Assembly (NCBI RefSeq): GCF_000276665.1
Contig: NW_004955433.1
Coordinates: forward strand, 20,152,399-20,216,398
Reading direction: 5' to 3'
Origin: Chinchilla lanigera
Taxonomy: Eukaryota > Chordata > Mammalia > Rodentia > Chinchillidae
Length of the DNA: 64,000 nt
The notes under the pieces are model-generated. The model was not told the origin of the DNA. It worked only from the letters and a program-made list of their open reading frames with translations, and ran no database searches. Both the position numbers and the translations under genes were made by a program. Positions within the stretch are counted from its first letter, which is position 1, and the number at the start of each line of letters is the position of its first letter. Shown here piece after piece: positions 47,671 to 60,479 of the stretch.

Positions 47671-50600
47671 GTGGGTACAAACATAGGAAGTCATAATTGA
47701 GTTGGAGTGAATATTATGTAGGTTTTCACATTAAATCTGTAAGCATACTTAGATGTATTCATTTTTTTCAACTCAGGAAACCACCTAAAAGTAACATCAG
47801 TTGTCATAGTAATGAGCATCCCTAGTATTAAGATCTTGGCTTGTAAGAATTTCTTGCCACCAAAAAAAAAGCAAGAGTCTGGAAAACACAGCTGATTTGA
47901 ATCCCAGGACAGGGAGAGTGTAACATGAACTTTGGTCATTTAACTTTCTCAGAAAGTGTTAAAAGAATTGTGAAATGATGAAGACTTAAAAGAAAAAAAG
48001 ACCCAAGAGCTAATCCAAAGGGTCTTCCATAGCAAATGTGGATAAGTCCATTACCAAAATAAACAGAGAAAATTATGGATTATAACATTTCAATTTAAAT
48101 GTGTATGCATTATTTCATTTTGACATTAAATAAATGATAAACACATAAATATATAGCTTTAAAATAAGAAACTGAAGAGAATAAAAATAATGTCCTAACA
48201 GTTAAATGCCAGGTTTTAATGGCAACATGAGTGATGGAAAAGGAAATCATTATGCAATTCTCCTCAGTTTGTTCCTTGCAAATGCCTTGGGGAAGGAATG
48301 TTGACAAAAGCAATGGTGCATTATCTTAAAAGTCTACCCCGAGGTTTCCCTTATGTGGAAAGGAAAGTAGAAATCCTTACCATAGAAAATTCCAAAACTC
48401 ACTAATAGTTCACAATAAATGCCACTGCAAGGACCAGCAGTCTACTTTGTGCCTTTTACTATACCTGATGCTTCCTTTGTGCCATGCACTGGCAAGGGAA
48501 TTATTACTGAATCTCAACTCTAGAAGTACTAGACAACATCACAATTGAGGAGTAGCTATAACAATTTAGCTACTGATTCAGAAAGTCAGTGTTATGTCAA
48601 ACTAAAGGCAAGAGGCAACTTCAAATTACAAGAAGTCTAAATTATGTAGAAAACTACAAGGCCAATTGAGCTCCTAAGCTATATTTTCTATTAGATGGAG
48701 GAGATGATAACAACATCATGGATATGGTACATATCTAACTTACAAGTGGAAAGTGTGTGGATTATTGTACCATGATGGAGAAAAACAGAGTAAGCCTTAT
48801 ACATGATCTTCACTTCATGCAATATGTGTGGTTGAGGTGATAGCTAATAGGTACAATATGGAGGAAAATGAGAATAAAACGTCTCCATGAAAGATATGGT
48901 GAAGTCTACAGTAAGTGTTCTACATTTATTTTTCTAAATAATATTATGATTGAATTAAGATGCAGATATTAGCAAGAAAATATTACTTTAAAAAGATGTC
49001 TCTTAGTTAAGTAACACTTTTCCCCAAACATGTGTTACTTTAGGTGATTGCTGGTGAAACTTTTAGAGACTGAATGCTCAAACTACAATGCCAAACCCAC
49101 TCATTTACCTTAACGTGCCAACACTGCAATTAAACCTGCATAGTGAGATTCTAGTTTAGAGCAAACCACTGTTATCTGGTGTTCAGCTGCTGGGAGATTG
49201 GGCTCTACTGTCAGCAGTGAGGACTCTGCATGGTAGCTTCTGCACACACACCGTTTCGCTATTTTAGACATTTAAAATAATTGTTATTTTACAGGCTTAA
49301 ATTGATGAGTATTTTATCCTAATAAACATTTTACCCTAAAGGTTAAACCACAATGATTATTTCTTAATTTTAAAAATAAAAGGAGGAAAGCATTAACAGG
49401 CAACCTTTACAAAATAGCAAAAGAACAGTATAGACAATACAGAGTTACAAAGTGGTAGGAAATTAACAATGCTTGTTGTATTGCATATTGATAGCTTCAA
49501 AGTGTTTTCTCATGAAAACAGATAGAGATATGAAATACCGATCAAAGTATCATAAAATAACTTTGGAAAATTGGCCAGTGTTTTTATGCTTTGCTGCTAT
49601 GTGACTGCCTGTATTTATTGTTGCTGAAACTTATGCAACTATACATTAAAAAAAATTGTTCTATATAAATGCATATCTATAGAAAAATAATTCACTTGAA
49701 TTCTTCAAGTATTTACATATGGATGAGAAACCCAACATATGGACAATTATGTAGAACAAATGTTTTTAAAAAATATATCTACAATGACAAGAATGAAAGT
49801 CAATTCTTGATAGTTTACAGTATCAATAGGGATTTAGATGATATCTGATTTTAACATGAATATGTATACATGTTTATATGAATGATGAAGTAATTCTCCA
49901 TCATATTCTGAAAATTGAGCGTATTACACAGTTCTGTTTCTTCAGAGAAATTTCAAAACAACTTTAATTCCCAATAGCCTACCTAATTTGAAAAACAAGA
50001 TAATTTCAATTTGTAAAGTTTAACTCACCTTCTTTAAAAGTTAGGAACTAACTTCTTCCAATTTTGCTGTCAACCTCTAGGTGAAATGTATCAAAAGTTT
50101 GCATAGTAATTTTTTCCATTAAAATGCAAATCAGTTTTCCTCAGTGACAAATATTAAATTAAAACTCTCATATTAAATGGAGACATGCCTTAATGGTTGC
50201 ATATTTAAAATCAATCCTATGTTAAGATCTGAGTTATGGGGTTATACCATGAGTTAAATTTGTAAAAATTGTTTCTAATATTATTTCATGCTTGATAATG
50301 TGATTTTCTAATGAGGAAGAGATTTTAATTATTAACACAGGTTATTAATTAATATTTCAAGTAAATATTTATTTTTATTTTGAAATCTTATGTATAGGCT
50401 TATAATTTTAACAAAGAATAAATCATCAAAGAACTTGACAGTAAAATGGTATATTTCTGCAATTAAGAGGAACCTGAGATCTTGGATATGGGTAGAGTTT
50501 ATAGTAATAATTTAACTGATATGTTATTGATGTACTAGTGATAATCTGGAATAGCTCAATAAATACCATATCGTATTGTGCATTGGCTTCTGGAATGAAA

Positions 50601-51542
50601 AAAAAATAAACCGTGATTTTAAAAAGTGTACATCTGTTCAGTGATGAACTTCCTAAAAGAAAATTGCAGCATCCAAAAAGGTCTAGAGTTTGGTTAATGA
50701 TAAGCTTGTCAGTGTTGTATCAATCAGGACCCGGATGACTGAACATATTTAAGACTCCAGTGTACGAAGAAAATGGAGCAATCATGACTTTTCATCAATG
50801 AAAAAGCTCATAGATCATGTTGTAATATCCACATCTGCCCTGCACTTTTGTATGTTGCTCTAATTTTTAAACTCAAATTCTCTACACTTCATTAAAATGA
50901 AATTTAATTTTGTTGTCATCCTCAACTTTTATTTTTCTGCTTAACAATGCAAGAGAAAACGTATTTGTTCTTCATCCAATATCTATATATGAAAATTCCT
51001 GAATTATAAAAACCTTATTCAGTTACTTATGTATCCTTGAGGTAAATAGCAGCGTTGTTCATCTTAGCACATCAGGTTCATGTGATCAAATTAGGACCAA
51101 ATCAAATTCAGAAAAAGAATAATACTGTCTGGGAAAAGCAAATCCATGTAACCACACCGTCAGCCTGTCTGATCTCATATATGGATATTTTCTCCAAGAT
51201 CTTGTAGTTATCCTATATATTTTTCAGCCAAATTATTCTGTCACTAAAATTATGCCTTCATTACAAATTACGGATAACTAGAGGTGTGGAATGATAAGAT
51301 GCGTGTTTTCCTTTCTGCATGCTTACCTAATATTAGTATCTACAAAGTCTTTGATGAGCACAAACAGAAAGAGAAAGAAATCACTCAGAACCAAGTAAAG
51401 AAACTTTGGAGCTGAGCATGTCATTCGGGATTGACAGTCTTTTACACTGTACTGTTTCTCTGAACTACGTAGGACTGAAGCTGAGGTCACTGTACCACTG
51501 ATCTGTAGCCTCATTTTTATTCTTAAGGTGAGATCATGCTAA
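47671..51542. other. AT-rich, repeat-poor DNA
   Basis: Almost 4 kb with no confidently recognised element. The part at 48430-48600 may contain a very old fragment but is too diverged to name. Open frames at 47691-47939 (-) and 48110-48313 (-) look like chance. Confidence 0.5.
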
Positions 51543-51547
51543 GTTGC

Positions 51548-51927
51548 TGCTATGATTTTGATCTAGAATGCCTTCTTCTCTTCTTTCTCCTATGTGTGCA
51601 CACTGATTCGATTATGGGGGCACTAGATTCATCAACATGTTCACCTATTGCAGAGCTTAGCAGCTGAACATGCTCTTTGGAGGTGGGTCCTGGTTAGAGG
51701 CTGGTCACTGGGAGAATGACCAGAAAGGGTGTATTCTTGTCCTATGTTCCTCCCTTCTTTCTCGGTTTTTTGGCTGCTGTGGTTTAAACATATTTTCATC
51801 TGCCATCCTGTTTCTGCCTCAGGGCCCACCAGTAATGAACTGAAATTGTAACGCAAATTAAACCTGTCCTCCTTCAAATTATGCCTATCAGATATTTTGT
51901 CCCAGTGATAGGAAAGCAGCTCAGACA
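51548..51927 (+). mobile_element. Solo MaLR-class LTR, perfect 5-bp TSD
   Basis: Starts TGCTATGATTTTGATC and ends GCTCAGACA (380 bp). It is flanked by the exact duplication gttgc (51543-51547 and 51928-51932). Blocks include aacatgctctttggaggtgg and gaactgaaattgtaacgcaa. Confidence 0.85.
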
Positions 51928-51932
51928 GTTGC

Positions 51933-52435
51933 CCAGGTTGAATATTGGTCAGTCATTAAAAAAGATAAAATTCTGTCACGTGAAGCACAATATATGAAAC
52001 AGAAGGACATTTTTTTAAGAGAAATAAATCAGAAAAAGACAAATACCCCGTGTTCTCTTTCACGTGGTTACAAATACAAATTAATCTAAGTGTAAAATAA
52101 CCCCATTGGAAGATGCAAAGGAAGAGTGCAGGATAAGGGGAGGTAGCACCACTTGTACCACGACACAGTTAGAAGGAAGGAGTAAATTATTCCCTACTGC
52201 AGCGCAGTGGAATAAATATAGTCCACAACAACCATACTATAAATTTAATGACTACCTAGAAAAAATAACTCAAAGTTTCCAAATATAAAATGATAAACAC
52301 AGGAGAATGCTAATCACCCAAAATTATTCAGAGCATGTTATATGCATATGTTTGCACGTCACTTTATACTCCACTCTAAGTACAGTTATTATATATTAAT
52401 CAAAATTATGTGGGACATAAAACAATTGATCTTTA
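51933..52435 (+). mobile_element. L1 3' end (L1MA-like)
   Basis: Ordered L1 end blocks: gtcattaaaaaagataaaat, agacaaataccccgtgttct, gaggtagcaccacttgtacc, agttagaaggaaggagtaaa, gagaatgctaatcacccaaa and agttattatatattaatcaa. Non-coding. The LTR at 51548 abuts its 5' side. Confidence 0.75.
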
Positions 52436-53754
52436 GGGTGATTTCCTAGTAACAGTATTTTAGGAAAACTGTTTTATTTCCTTTGTGTCCTTTCTAGCAC
52501 AAGCACATTGTCATTGTTTCTCTAACTGAAATAAATATTTCCCTGGTACTAATCTGGTCCCAGGCAAGCCATTGATTGATGGATCGACTGTGTTGTTTTA
52601 GTATAAAGACTGCCTTGATCTGAATTTTAACCTTTTCTCTCTCCTTTGTTTACTTGTTTGTTTGCTTTGTCTTCTTGAGACTAAAATTTATATTTGGGAA
52701 TATTCCTCTTCCTACAACATTCTTTTTCTCCATGTTTATTTTTCAAAGATCACCAAGGCTATGCCATAGTACTTGTTGAACTTTAGATGAATATCTTAAA
52801 GATGCATGCAGCAAAAACATCAGAGCATACTGTAGAACAACTGATTAAAACAATGAATGTACTGAATATCTATAATAATATTTGTCCTGCAAAAAATTGA
52901 TTTTATTAGAGAGGCATCTATGTGATTTTAACTGGTAGTTCTGATCACTTTTTTCTTCTTCACTTCTTCCTCCTCCTCTTTCCACTTCTCCTTATTCTAC
53001 TTTTCTTTACAGAAAAAGAAAGCTTTAATTGAAAAGGGAGAGAAATTGGGATGGGATTTCAGCTTAGGAAAAGAAAAGCTGAAGCATGCACATCTCCGAT
53101 GGAGGAAAGTCAGATTGAGCTATATAGTTGCATATTTTTGAGAGCAAATCAGAGGGCAGAGTGTACATTATACACTGTTTGTTTGCCCATAACTCCACTA
53201 TCATGAATTTAGTTCAGTGGAGTATGTTTCATAATTTAACCCAAGCAGAAATTCATAGACTGTGTATATAACTTGTACGCTGTGGTGTAAATAATTCACA
53301 AAATTATGCCTAATACCAATACACTATGTGGACCAAGAATGCAACAAAATCATATTTATTAAAACATTCTGTAGGTTACACTTATGAGAAATAAGGAAAA
53401 TGGAGAGAGAGAGGGAAAGAGAGACAGACAGATAAATGCATGTAATGTAAATTGATTCAAATAATAAAAGTTGAGGACAAGCAATTTTGCATTCAGTGTA
53501 CTAATAATTTTAGATACATGCTTTCTTTCCATACTCAAGAGAAACCCATGAAACTGAGACTCAAAATCATTAGGCAATGTTCTTATTTTATGAATTTAGA
53601 CCATGATAGTGGCAGGATACAAACCAAGACATTCAATATAGAATTTATATTCTCTACATGTCCAGTGATGCAGCACAATTTTTCTGCTCCTGAACTCCCT
53701 GCAGCCTCTCTGAAATCCTGGGAATATAATCACAAGGAGTTAAATCCTTAGTCT
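52436..53754. other. Intergenic DNA
   Basis: No clear element. A GA-rich tract lies at 53401-53432 and a CT-rich tract at 52952-52993. The open frame at 53452-53751 (+) has no recognised domain. Confidence 0.5.
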
Positions 53755-54135
53755 CTGCTATAGTTTGGAGAAGGCTTGAGCATTCTCCTCAGAGGCTGAT
53801 GGAGAAGCTTGGTCTGCAATGTGGCAATGTTAAGTAGTAAAACTTTTAAAAGGCAGAGCTTAACACAATCAACAAAACCCCTGGGGTACTACCCTGAGTC
53901 TCTCAGAGTGAATTAGTACCCAAGAGACAAAACTGTTAGGAAAAATTAAACCTAACCTCTAAAATCACTCTACCTTCTTGTCCTGCCTCGTGATCTCTCG
54001 TGGATATGCCCTCATCACTGCAATGCCATGTGTCAGGAGGCTCTTATTAGACTCAATAGCTTTCTCTTTTTACACGTTGCCTAGCATGTGGTCTTTTGCC
54101 ATGACGATGGGGAATGGACGGATATAATCTCTCAC
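53755..54135 (+). mobile_element. Probable MaLR LTR, diverged
   Basis: tagtttggagaaggcttgag, gaagcttggtctgcaatgtg and gcaatgttaagtagtaaaac recall the 5' half of an MST/MLT1-class LTR. The 3' half is poorly matched, and the end is arbitrary. Confidence 0.45.
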
Positions 54136-55199
54136 TAGTCTGCATTCTTGTCTCTCTTCCTCTCCACATCCCCTGACTTCCACACTTGACAATCAAGATG
54201 GGCATATCTGAGCAAATTTATGTTTCAATGAGCCAAATAGGTACAGTGCTAATTGCAATAACATCACTGTTCTCTTAAATACTGTAGGTCATTTTCATCT
54301 ATAAATTCTGCAAGTAGAGGCTGAGAAGCCCAGGTACTGTTTTGTTTTAAATTCTATTTTAGTTTTTCTTTTAGACAGTTGTATTTTAAAATCTTGTAGT
54401 CTGGTTAATTGGTTAATTCCAACCAATTCCAACCAAGGGTCCAAATATATTCTGGGTGTATGGGGAAAGGATAAGTGAATGAAAGAAATAATTGCAAGCA
54501 TGATAATAATCATGACATATGAATGCATTTCGAGAGGCTCTTTCACACTGGAAATTTCAGGATAGCTTCTATCAATCAGTGTGCTAATCATGGAATACCC
54601 TAATCTGTTTTGTCCTCAAGAGTCCGCAGGAAGATTTATAGTTAAGAAAGAAATAACAGAAAAATGGTGAGAGAGAGAGTATGTACCTATTGTAAAGAAT
54701 GGCAAATGGGATTTGTACAATGAACAAAAAGAATGTATACCTTTTTATTGAATGTTATCTACAAAAATTATATTTTTGACAAATTTGGCAGTCAAAAAAG
54801 AAGGGATTTCTTTGTGTTAATGAATTTGGCAAAAGTGACCACAATATATCAATATAAAAAGCCTGAAAATATAGGTGAATCTGAAATGGGAACTTTCATT
54901 GTCTTTTGGGAATGTTTCATTTAAACACTTGTGAAAACCGAGATGCAGAAAGTAAAATATCTGTGGTTGTTAGTAGTAATGATTTTTAAACCAGGATCAT
55001 TAACCAAACAGATTTCTGAAAGAACCGGGGGTAAATGCTGTTGAAATAGCACACACGTTTAGAAGGATGGTGAGATTGAAAAAAGAATAAAAGAGAGCGA
55101 GAAATATTGACTGCTGATTGAAGAGTTCAACCTCAAAAATATTGACTTGCAACTTTTAAGTAGATGAACTCTTAGGGGAAGACACACAGAAAGAGTCAT
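54136..55199. other. AT-rich intergenic DNA
   Basis: Nothing recognised. The open frame at 54295-54591 (-) has no family features. Confidence 0.5.
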
Positions 55200-55620
55200 T
55201 GACCGGGATCCAAAGTCTTAACACATTCTTTCTTTTAGAGAAGCAAGACTGAACTCTGAGCTCATATTGAATTCACAGGAGCTTTCAGGGAGTTCAGATT
55301 AGCACATCAGGGGGTAAAGCAAGATCAGATTGTGGCCTTTTAATGCTCTCTGTGTTCAGCGCTTTAGAAGTCAGTGGGAAGGCACAGTGTCGAGAAACTC
55401 AATAGGGGCAATGAATGAGGAGCGTGCATCTGTATCCTTTTTTGCCTTGTGTGGCAGACTAAACCCCTGTATAATAAATGAGCTAATTTATCATTTGCAA
55501 CTCATTATTAGAAATCATCCTGGTAAGCACATTATTAATAGTGTATTGTGTGTAACTTTTTGATAACTCCCCAAAGTGCTCATGTTTTCAACTGTGTTTG
55601 AAAAAGACAACTCAGATATA
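55200..55620. other. Unique segment, candidate conserved noncoding DNA
   Basis: Repeat-free by eye, with clusters of homeodomain-like TAAT cores (gagctaatttatc, tcattattagaaat, cattattaatag at 55480-55545). Conservation is inferred only. Confidence 0.3.
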
Positions 55621-56146
55621 AATCCAACTGCACATTTTCTCCTTTTGAAATAGGATGCAACTTACTATCTCTGACCTCAGTCCTTGAACTTCATAGGATA
55701 AGAATACTATTTTATAAGATAGTCATGAATAGCACATGGAATGACATGCTTACAGCCCCTACACTGGTATTTGATGTGAAAAGATAGCTCAGTACTTGCT
55801 AGGTTCTTTCTTGTTTTGTTTCATTTGCATATTGCTAATAATAGAAAGACTAAAATGTGACAGTTTTTAAAGGTAAAAGAATATAATAAATATAAAATTG
55901 ATCTATTTGGTCATTTTGTTAATTCAATTATTTAAAACTAAGTAATCAAATACTAACTGGATTGCAAAGATTTTTAATAAACTAAAATAGAGCTATCTTT
56001 GAAAGAGTTCCATGTAATTTCACTGAAATCTATTTAGGTGTCTGTGAGATTGTAGATATTTCAGAGAAGGTCTCAGGTTCCAAAATAATATTGCATGGGT
56101 AAGGATCCAATCTCTTTTTGATTCTAATATTTAAAACTTATAACCT
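55621..56146. other. AT-rich intergenic DNA
   Basis: Nothing recognised. Confidence 0.5.
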
Positions 56147-56216
56147 GGGGCTGGGGATTTAGCTCAGCGGCAAGGTCGTGAGTTCGGTTCCCGGTACCGG
56201 AGAAAAATCAAAACCA
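56147..56216 (+). mobile_element. Young ID SINE with 23-nt internal deletion
   Basis: The head GGGGCTGGGGATTTAGCTCA is followed by GCGGCAAGGTCGTGAG, skipping the CGCCTGCCTGGCAAG segment of full copies. The B box and GGTACCGG end are intact. The missing 23 nt lie between two gcaa strings. Confidence 0.93.
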
Positions 56217-56898
56217 AATTAATGTTCATATTTCCACACAATGACTATCAATTTTTGCATTGGTTGAGGTGAAGGATGATACTGTCTTACCTGGTTTATT
56301 AGAAATGAAGACTGGAGGAAACTCAGGCAGTTACTGGATTGCTAAGGTTCAAAACCAGCACAGTGACAATGCTAAAGAGGGAACTGAATTAAGGGAAGAG
56401 GAGAAGTTCTGAGTTTGTGTACTAGGTATTTCACTGCAGGTACAGTAAGATTTCACAGTCATTGAGTTTGCATGGCTTGCACCATATTATCTGAAAGGGT
56501 TATAAGAAGTGCACCTCACAGTGATTAGAGTGATACTTGAAAGACAAAAATGAGCACCAGTTTGCTTATGTGGCCCCATTCCACCTCCTCCTTACTTTTA
56601 TTCAAGATTTATTGAAGACTGAAATTACAAGTTTTGTCATGTGCCTCTCAGTAGCAACTCCTGAAGAGTCTTATAATTAAGACTGAAAGTAACAGATGCC
56701 TTTCTACTTAGGAAGAATTTGATATATGAGAATTAGGATTTCATTCACTCACCTTTGCAAGCTTAGAAAAACTATTACAGATTCCAAAACATTTGATAGC
56801 CAGAGATCTTGTCTCAGAAATATGTTCAGGGTGCACCTATGCCAAAAGAATGCTTAACAATTCAAATTATTTTACAGGTAGGTCCGAATAACCTACCA
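56217..56898. other. Intergenic DNA
   Basis: No element recognised. Confidence 0.5.
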
Positions 56899-56982
56899 GG
56901 GGCTGGGGATTTAGCTTAGCGGCACAGTGCCTGCCTGGCAAGCGCGAGGTCATGAGTTAGATTCCTGGTACCAAAAAAAAAA
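56899..56982 (+). mobile_element. ID SINE
   Basis: ggggctggggatttagctta, ctgcctggcaagcgcgaggt and attcctggtacc then an A tail. Intermediate divergence, with no clear target duplication. Confidence 0.92.
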
Positions 56983-57884
56983 CAATTCTGAAACCAAACA
57001 ACGTAACAAATATTTACATTCTGAGGATTTAGTGCTCATTTTAAAATTGCATGCAAACAAAGGAAAACTGAAACATTTGGATTTCATGGAGCAATTTCTC
57101 AGTTACCTATTTTAATGCTGCTGTTGAGAATAGAATCCTAATGATCCAAGAAGTACAATTCATTTCAAACTACAACCGATAATATCATCTCTCACAGTTT
57201 GATCTCTGCATTTGTGTTCCCCTGACCTGCTAACACATGGAAAATTTTCTAGGTGGGTATATAAGTGCAAATTCTCCATGTTCAGGCTGGTTGTTCTCAC
57301 ATCTGGAATAGAATGGTCACAGTACTGGTGAAAAAACATTTCAAGGTTGCTTGAGAAAGGTATTGACAATTTCAAAGTATACTGTGTCAGCAAAGTGCAG
57401 GAAAATCAGACATTGTCAAGCTATTCTCAAACTGCTGTTCTTTATGCATTTGAACACTACAGTCAAATCAGAATCCTCATGATACATGACTTCCCAGTTT
57501 GTCAGAAGTGTTTATTTCAATTCTTATACATTAGATTCACAAATAATACTTGTCCCATTCTGCTCTTTGCAAATAAGAAATGAGATCTTTTTTTAACTTT
57601 TTTCTTTTAAAGAGAGTACTCTTTAGAGAGTGACAAACAAACAAACAAACAAAAAATACAACAGTAGAACCATACCAGCATCATGAACATAATCAAATCA
57701 AAGCAAGAACATTCAAAGTGATACAGGGTCTCAAAACAAAATAATACAAATCAACAGTGGTTGCTACATTACCTATCGCTATCCTCAATTACATTTCTCA
57801 GATTACCAGATGTAAGAATGAAAGATTGCTCAAACCATTAAAGAGAATAAGAAAATAATTCCTTGATAAAAAAGTAGAGGTAAT
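56983..57884. other. Intergenic DNA with a (CAAA)n run
   Basis: No clear element. A (CAAA)n microsatellite lies at about 57632-57652. Open frames at 57160-57393 (-) and 57347-57583 (+) are unremarkable. Confidence 0.5.
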
Positions 57885-58155
57885 ACAGAGTTTCGCTAGA
57901 CAAGATGGTAGGAGCTCAACATTGTAATTCCATTGCATATTGTTACTTTCAAATCAGAATACTAAAACTAGACCCATGTCTTTCACCATGCACTAAATTA
58001 AAGTCAAAATGGATCAAAGATATAACTATTAAAACAGAAACACTAAATTTATTGGAAAAGAAAGTAAGTGAAAATCTTGACAGCATTGGGGTAGGCGGAG
58101 AGTTGATGAACAAAAACCAAACTGCTCTGGAAATACTTTAAAGAATCAACAGGGA
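57885..58155 (+). mobile_element. L1 ORF2 3'-terminal fragment
   Basis: Diverged ORF2 end: tagacccatgtctttcacca, tcaaaatggatcaaagatat, then aaaacagaaacactaaattt. The open frame at 57905-58141 is a remnant of this. The flanking copy at 60480-62495 appears to be a separate insertion, since it contains an overlapping ORF2 stretch. Confidence 0.65.
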
Positions 58156-58439
58156 TCTCATCTTATTGAGAAGAACTTAGATCTTAAAATGGTTTGTACG
58201 TTTATAGTACAAGTTTCAAATGTAAGAACTTAAGACGTCACCACTATATCCTAAAAGTAAATAAAACAACTGAAAACATGAACAAAATTCTTAGGTCTGT
58301 AAGAAAAATGAGGTCATAGGGCAAAACACTGCCCTCTATATTTTAAAGGTATTCAAGAATACAGAAAATCATTCTATCTGCACAGAATTTCATGAACTGA
58401 AACTTCTACTGATTAAAAAAACGATACTTGGCTTCATTT

Positions 58440-58998
58440 TAATGCTCATATTTTTAGCAACCAAAGTCTCCTGCTTCAAACTTTCACAGGTCCAAACTTT
58501 ACAAGTGTTTCCTTTCAGCAATGTTTTTTCAAATTATTCAGCGTTCTGTTTTGGTCCGGTTTCTCATGGCAATCATGGCTAAAACACTTCAGCAATAACC
58601 ATGCTAGCCTGCCTTAAAATTTCCTCCACTAGATTAATTAGTCTGCCACTCTTATTATTAGTCCCCCTCAAAGTTGCAGACAAGAGCAATATATAGACAA
58701 GTTTTCTGCCAGAGGATAATACACATCTAAGTCTTGAGTCTAAATGCCAGTGGAACTCTTATTTTCAAATGAAATCTTCTGATCCTGGTCTTCACTGTCT
58801 GCATCTTTATCAACAGTCTGGTCTTTTTAGTTCCCTCCAGAATCTCCCATTAATTTAAGCTTACAGATGATAGGACTTCCATAGCTACCTTCTCCAATCC
58901 TTTCCAAAGTCCGCTCTTGGACATGTGCCAAAGGTTTTGAAACCATATTGTCAGGTATACTTATATTCAAAACCCTACTTCTCTGGTACAAAAAAGTT
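58440..58998 (-). mobile_element. ERVL-MaLR internal region fragment
   Basis: Reads as a reversed MaLR internal (tctcctgcttcaaactttca, acttctctggtac at 58977-58989). The ctggtac string marks the primer-binding-site end next to the LTR that begins near 58999. Confidence 0.55.
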
Positions 58999-59650
58999 TA
59001 CCTTAGTCACTTTTTTGCTGTTTTGCAAAAGACCTACAACCTACAATTTCAAGGAGGAGAGGTTTATTTGTGCTCATGATTTTAAAGATTTTGGTCCATA
59101 GTTGGCTGGCTCAAACACAAAACCCTCATGGTAGAAGGGCCAGCCCTGCAGGACTGCTGCATGGTAGACAGGGAGCAGAAAAAAATGGAGACACAATGTT
59201 ATGGTTTGCGTCTATGTTCCCCCAAAGCCTCATGCAGTCATGGGGCTGGCTTTTAGAGTTGGTGATTGATTGATTAATGGTCCAGTGTGGGATTATGGGT
59301 GTGGATGCTACATGCCCTTGGGTGGGCAGCCTGCTATTAAAATAAGAGAGGAAAAGAAGCTTACACTTGCTGACCCTCCCCATTTAGCTCTTGCTGCTTT
59401 TGCTGTCTTCCTTTGCCATGAACTGTTGGCCTCTTCCATGTACCACTCTGCTTTGGAGTCAGCCAAGCATGGCCTGAAACCTCCACAGACTGTGAGCTAA
59501 ATAAACCTTTCCTTCCTTAATTCTAGGGGGTCAGCTACCTTGTCTCACCAATGAGATAAAAGTAACCAAGACACACATCCTTTGAGATCACATGCCCATG
59601 GACCTGCCTGTTCTGACCAGATCCCACCTTCTATAGTAAGTCAGCTACAG
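58999..59650 (-). mobile_element. MaLR LTR split by a nested LTR
   Basis: The left part, to 59196 (ccttagtcacttttttgctg, tttggtccatagttggctgg, tcatggtagaagggccagcc), and the right part from 59574 (gagatcacatgcccatggac, ccagatcccaccttctatag) are successive blocks of a minus-strand LTR interrupted by the plus-strand LTR 59197-59573. Confidence 0.6.
59197..59573 (+). mobile_element. Solo MaLR-class LTR, nested
   Basis: Starts TGTTATGGTTTGCGTC and ends CCAAGACA (377 bp). Flanking pentamers are cacaa (59192-59196) and cacat (59574-59578). Closely similar to 43213-43704 in block order (tcatgcagtcatggggctgg, ctgtgagctaaataaacctt). Open frames inside are not genes. Confidence 0.85.
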
Positions 59651-59676
59651 TATTATAGAAAATGCCTCCCAGGGGG

Positions 59677-60038
59677 TGTTGGTTGTCTGGCAATGTGAAC
59701 CTCTAGGATACTCCAGTTTCTGTTCTTCTGTTGCCCAAGGAATCTCCTGTTTATTTCAGTTTCTGATACATTTGCTTCCCAGAAAGGGTTGGTTCCTGGG
59801 ATGCACATTGTAAAAGTCAATCCCCAAATGACAAACCACTGTGCCTCTGTACTTCTCCTCTGACACTCCATAAAAACCTCTCTCCCTGAGGCTTCTGGGA
59901 CTGACATTTTCAGGAATTATCCCACTTGGGTCCACTCACGTAATAAAGTTGATTCTTGCCTCCAAACCTCGGTGTCATTCGGTTCTCGGTCAGAACTTTG
60001 CTGTTACGATTGTTCCCCCCCCCCCCGATCCAGTAACA
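59677..60038 (+). mobile_element. Possible ERV1-class LTR
   Basis: Has a TATA-like cataaaaacc near 59869, AATAAA at 59942-59947, and a cctcggtgtcattcggttct stretch like a gammaretroviral R-U5. A C12 run lies at 60015-60026. The ends TGTTGG and AACA are plausible but no target duplication is visible. Confidence 0.5.
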
Positions 60039-60479
60039 TCCCAAACGCTCCACTTCTGAATACTTTGGGCTGGGAGGGGACATCTAGATCTAAAGTTTAT
60101 CAAACTATAATTGATTAATTTTTTGAGTCTCAGTATAGACGAGTCCAAGTGTTAAATCAGCCCCACACTTTTTGGAAATTTATCTTCAGGGGCACAAGCA
60201 GATTCTTACAGAACATGTTGCTTCTCGTACAGGAAGGTGGAAATAAATTATGTTAAATTAATCCAGTTGTTCTTAGCAAGCTCTGCCCTTAAGAAAAAAG
60301 AAAAATCTTTTTAGCCAAATTTTAGCCTGATGGAGATTTCTCATAGCCATCTTGATCCAGGGAAATGTCTAACTCCACAGAGATTCAACCTTCCATTCGG
60401 GAGAATGAAATTGCCCAAGTTTAGACCATATGAATCATCCTGTCACACCTGAGGGGTGGGAACTTGGGGGGTGCTGAGA
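60039..60479. other. Intergenic DNA between ERV and L1
   Basis: No clear element. Part may belong to the neighbouring ERV. Confidence 0.4.

Noticed and set aside
52940..53020. Pyrimidine tract followed by AG (ttctttacag) as a splice acceptor
   Set aside because: No open frame of note follows it and no partner donor or coding similarity is visible.
57905..58141. 78-codon frame as a novel small protein
   Set aside because: It lies within a decayed L1 ORF2 3' end on the same strand.
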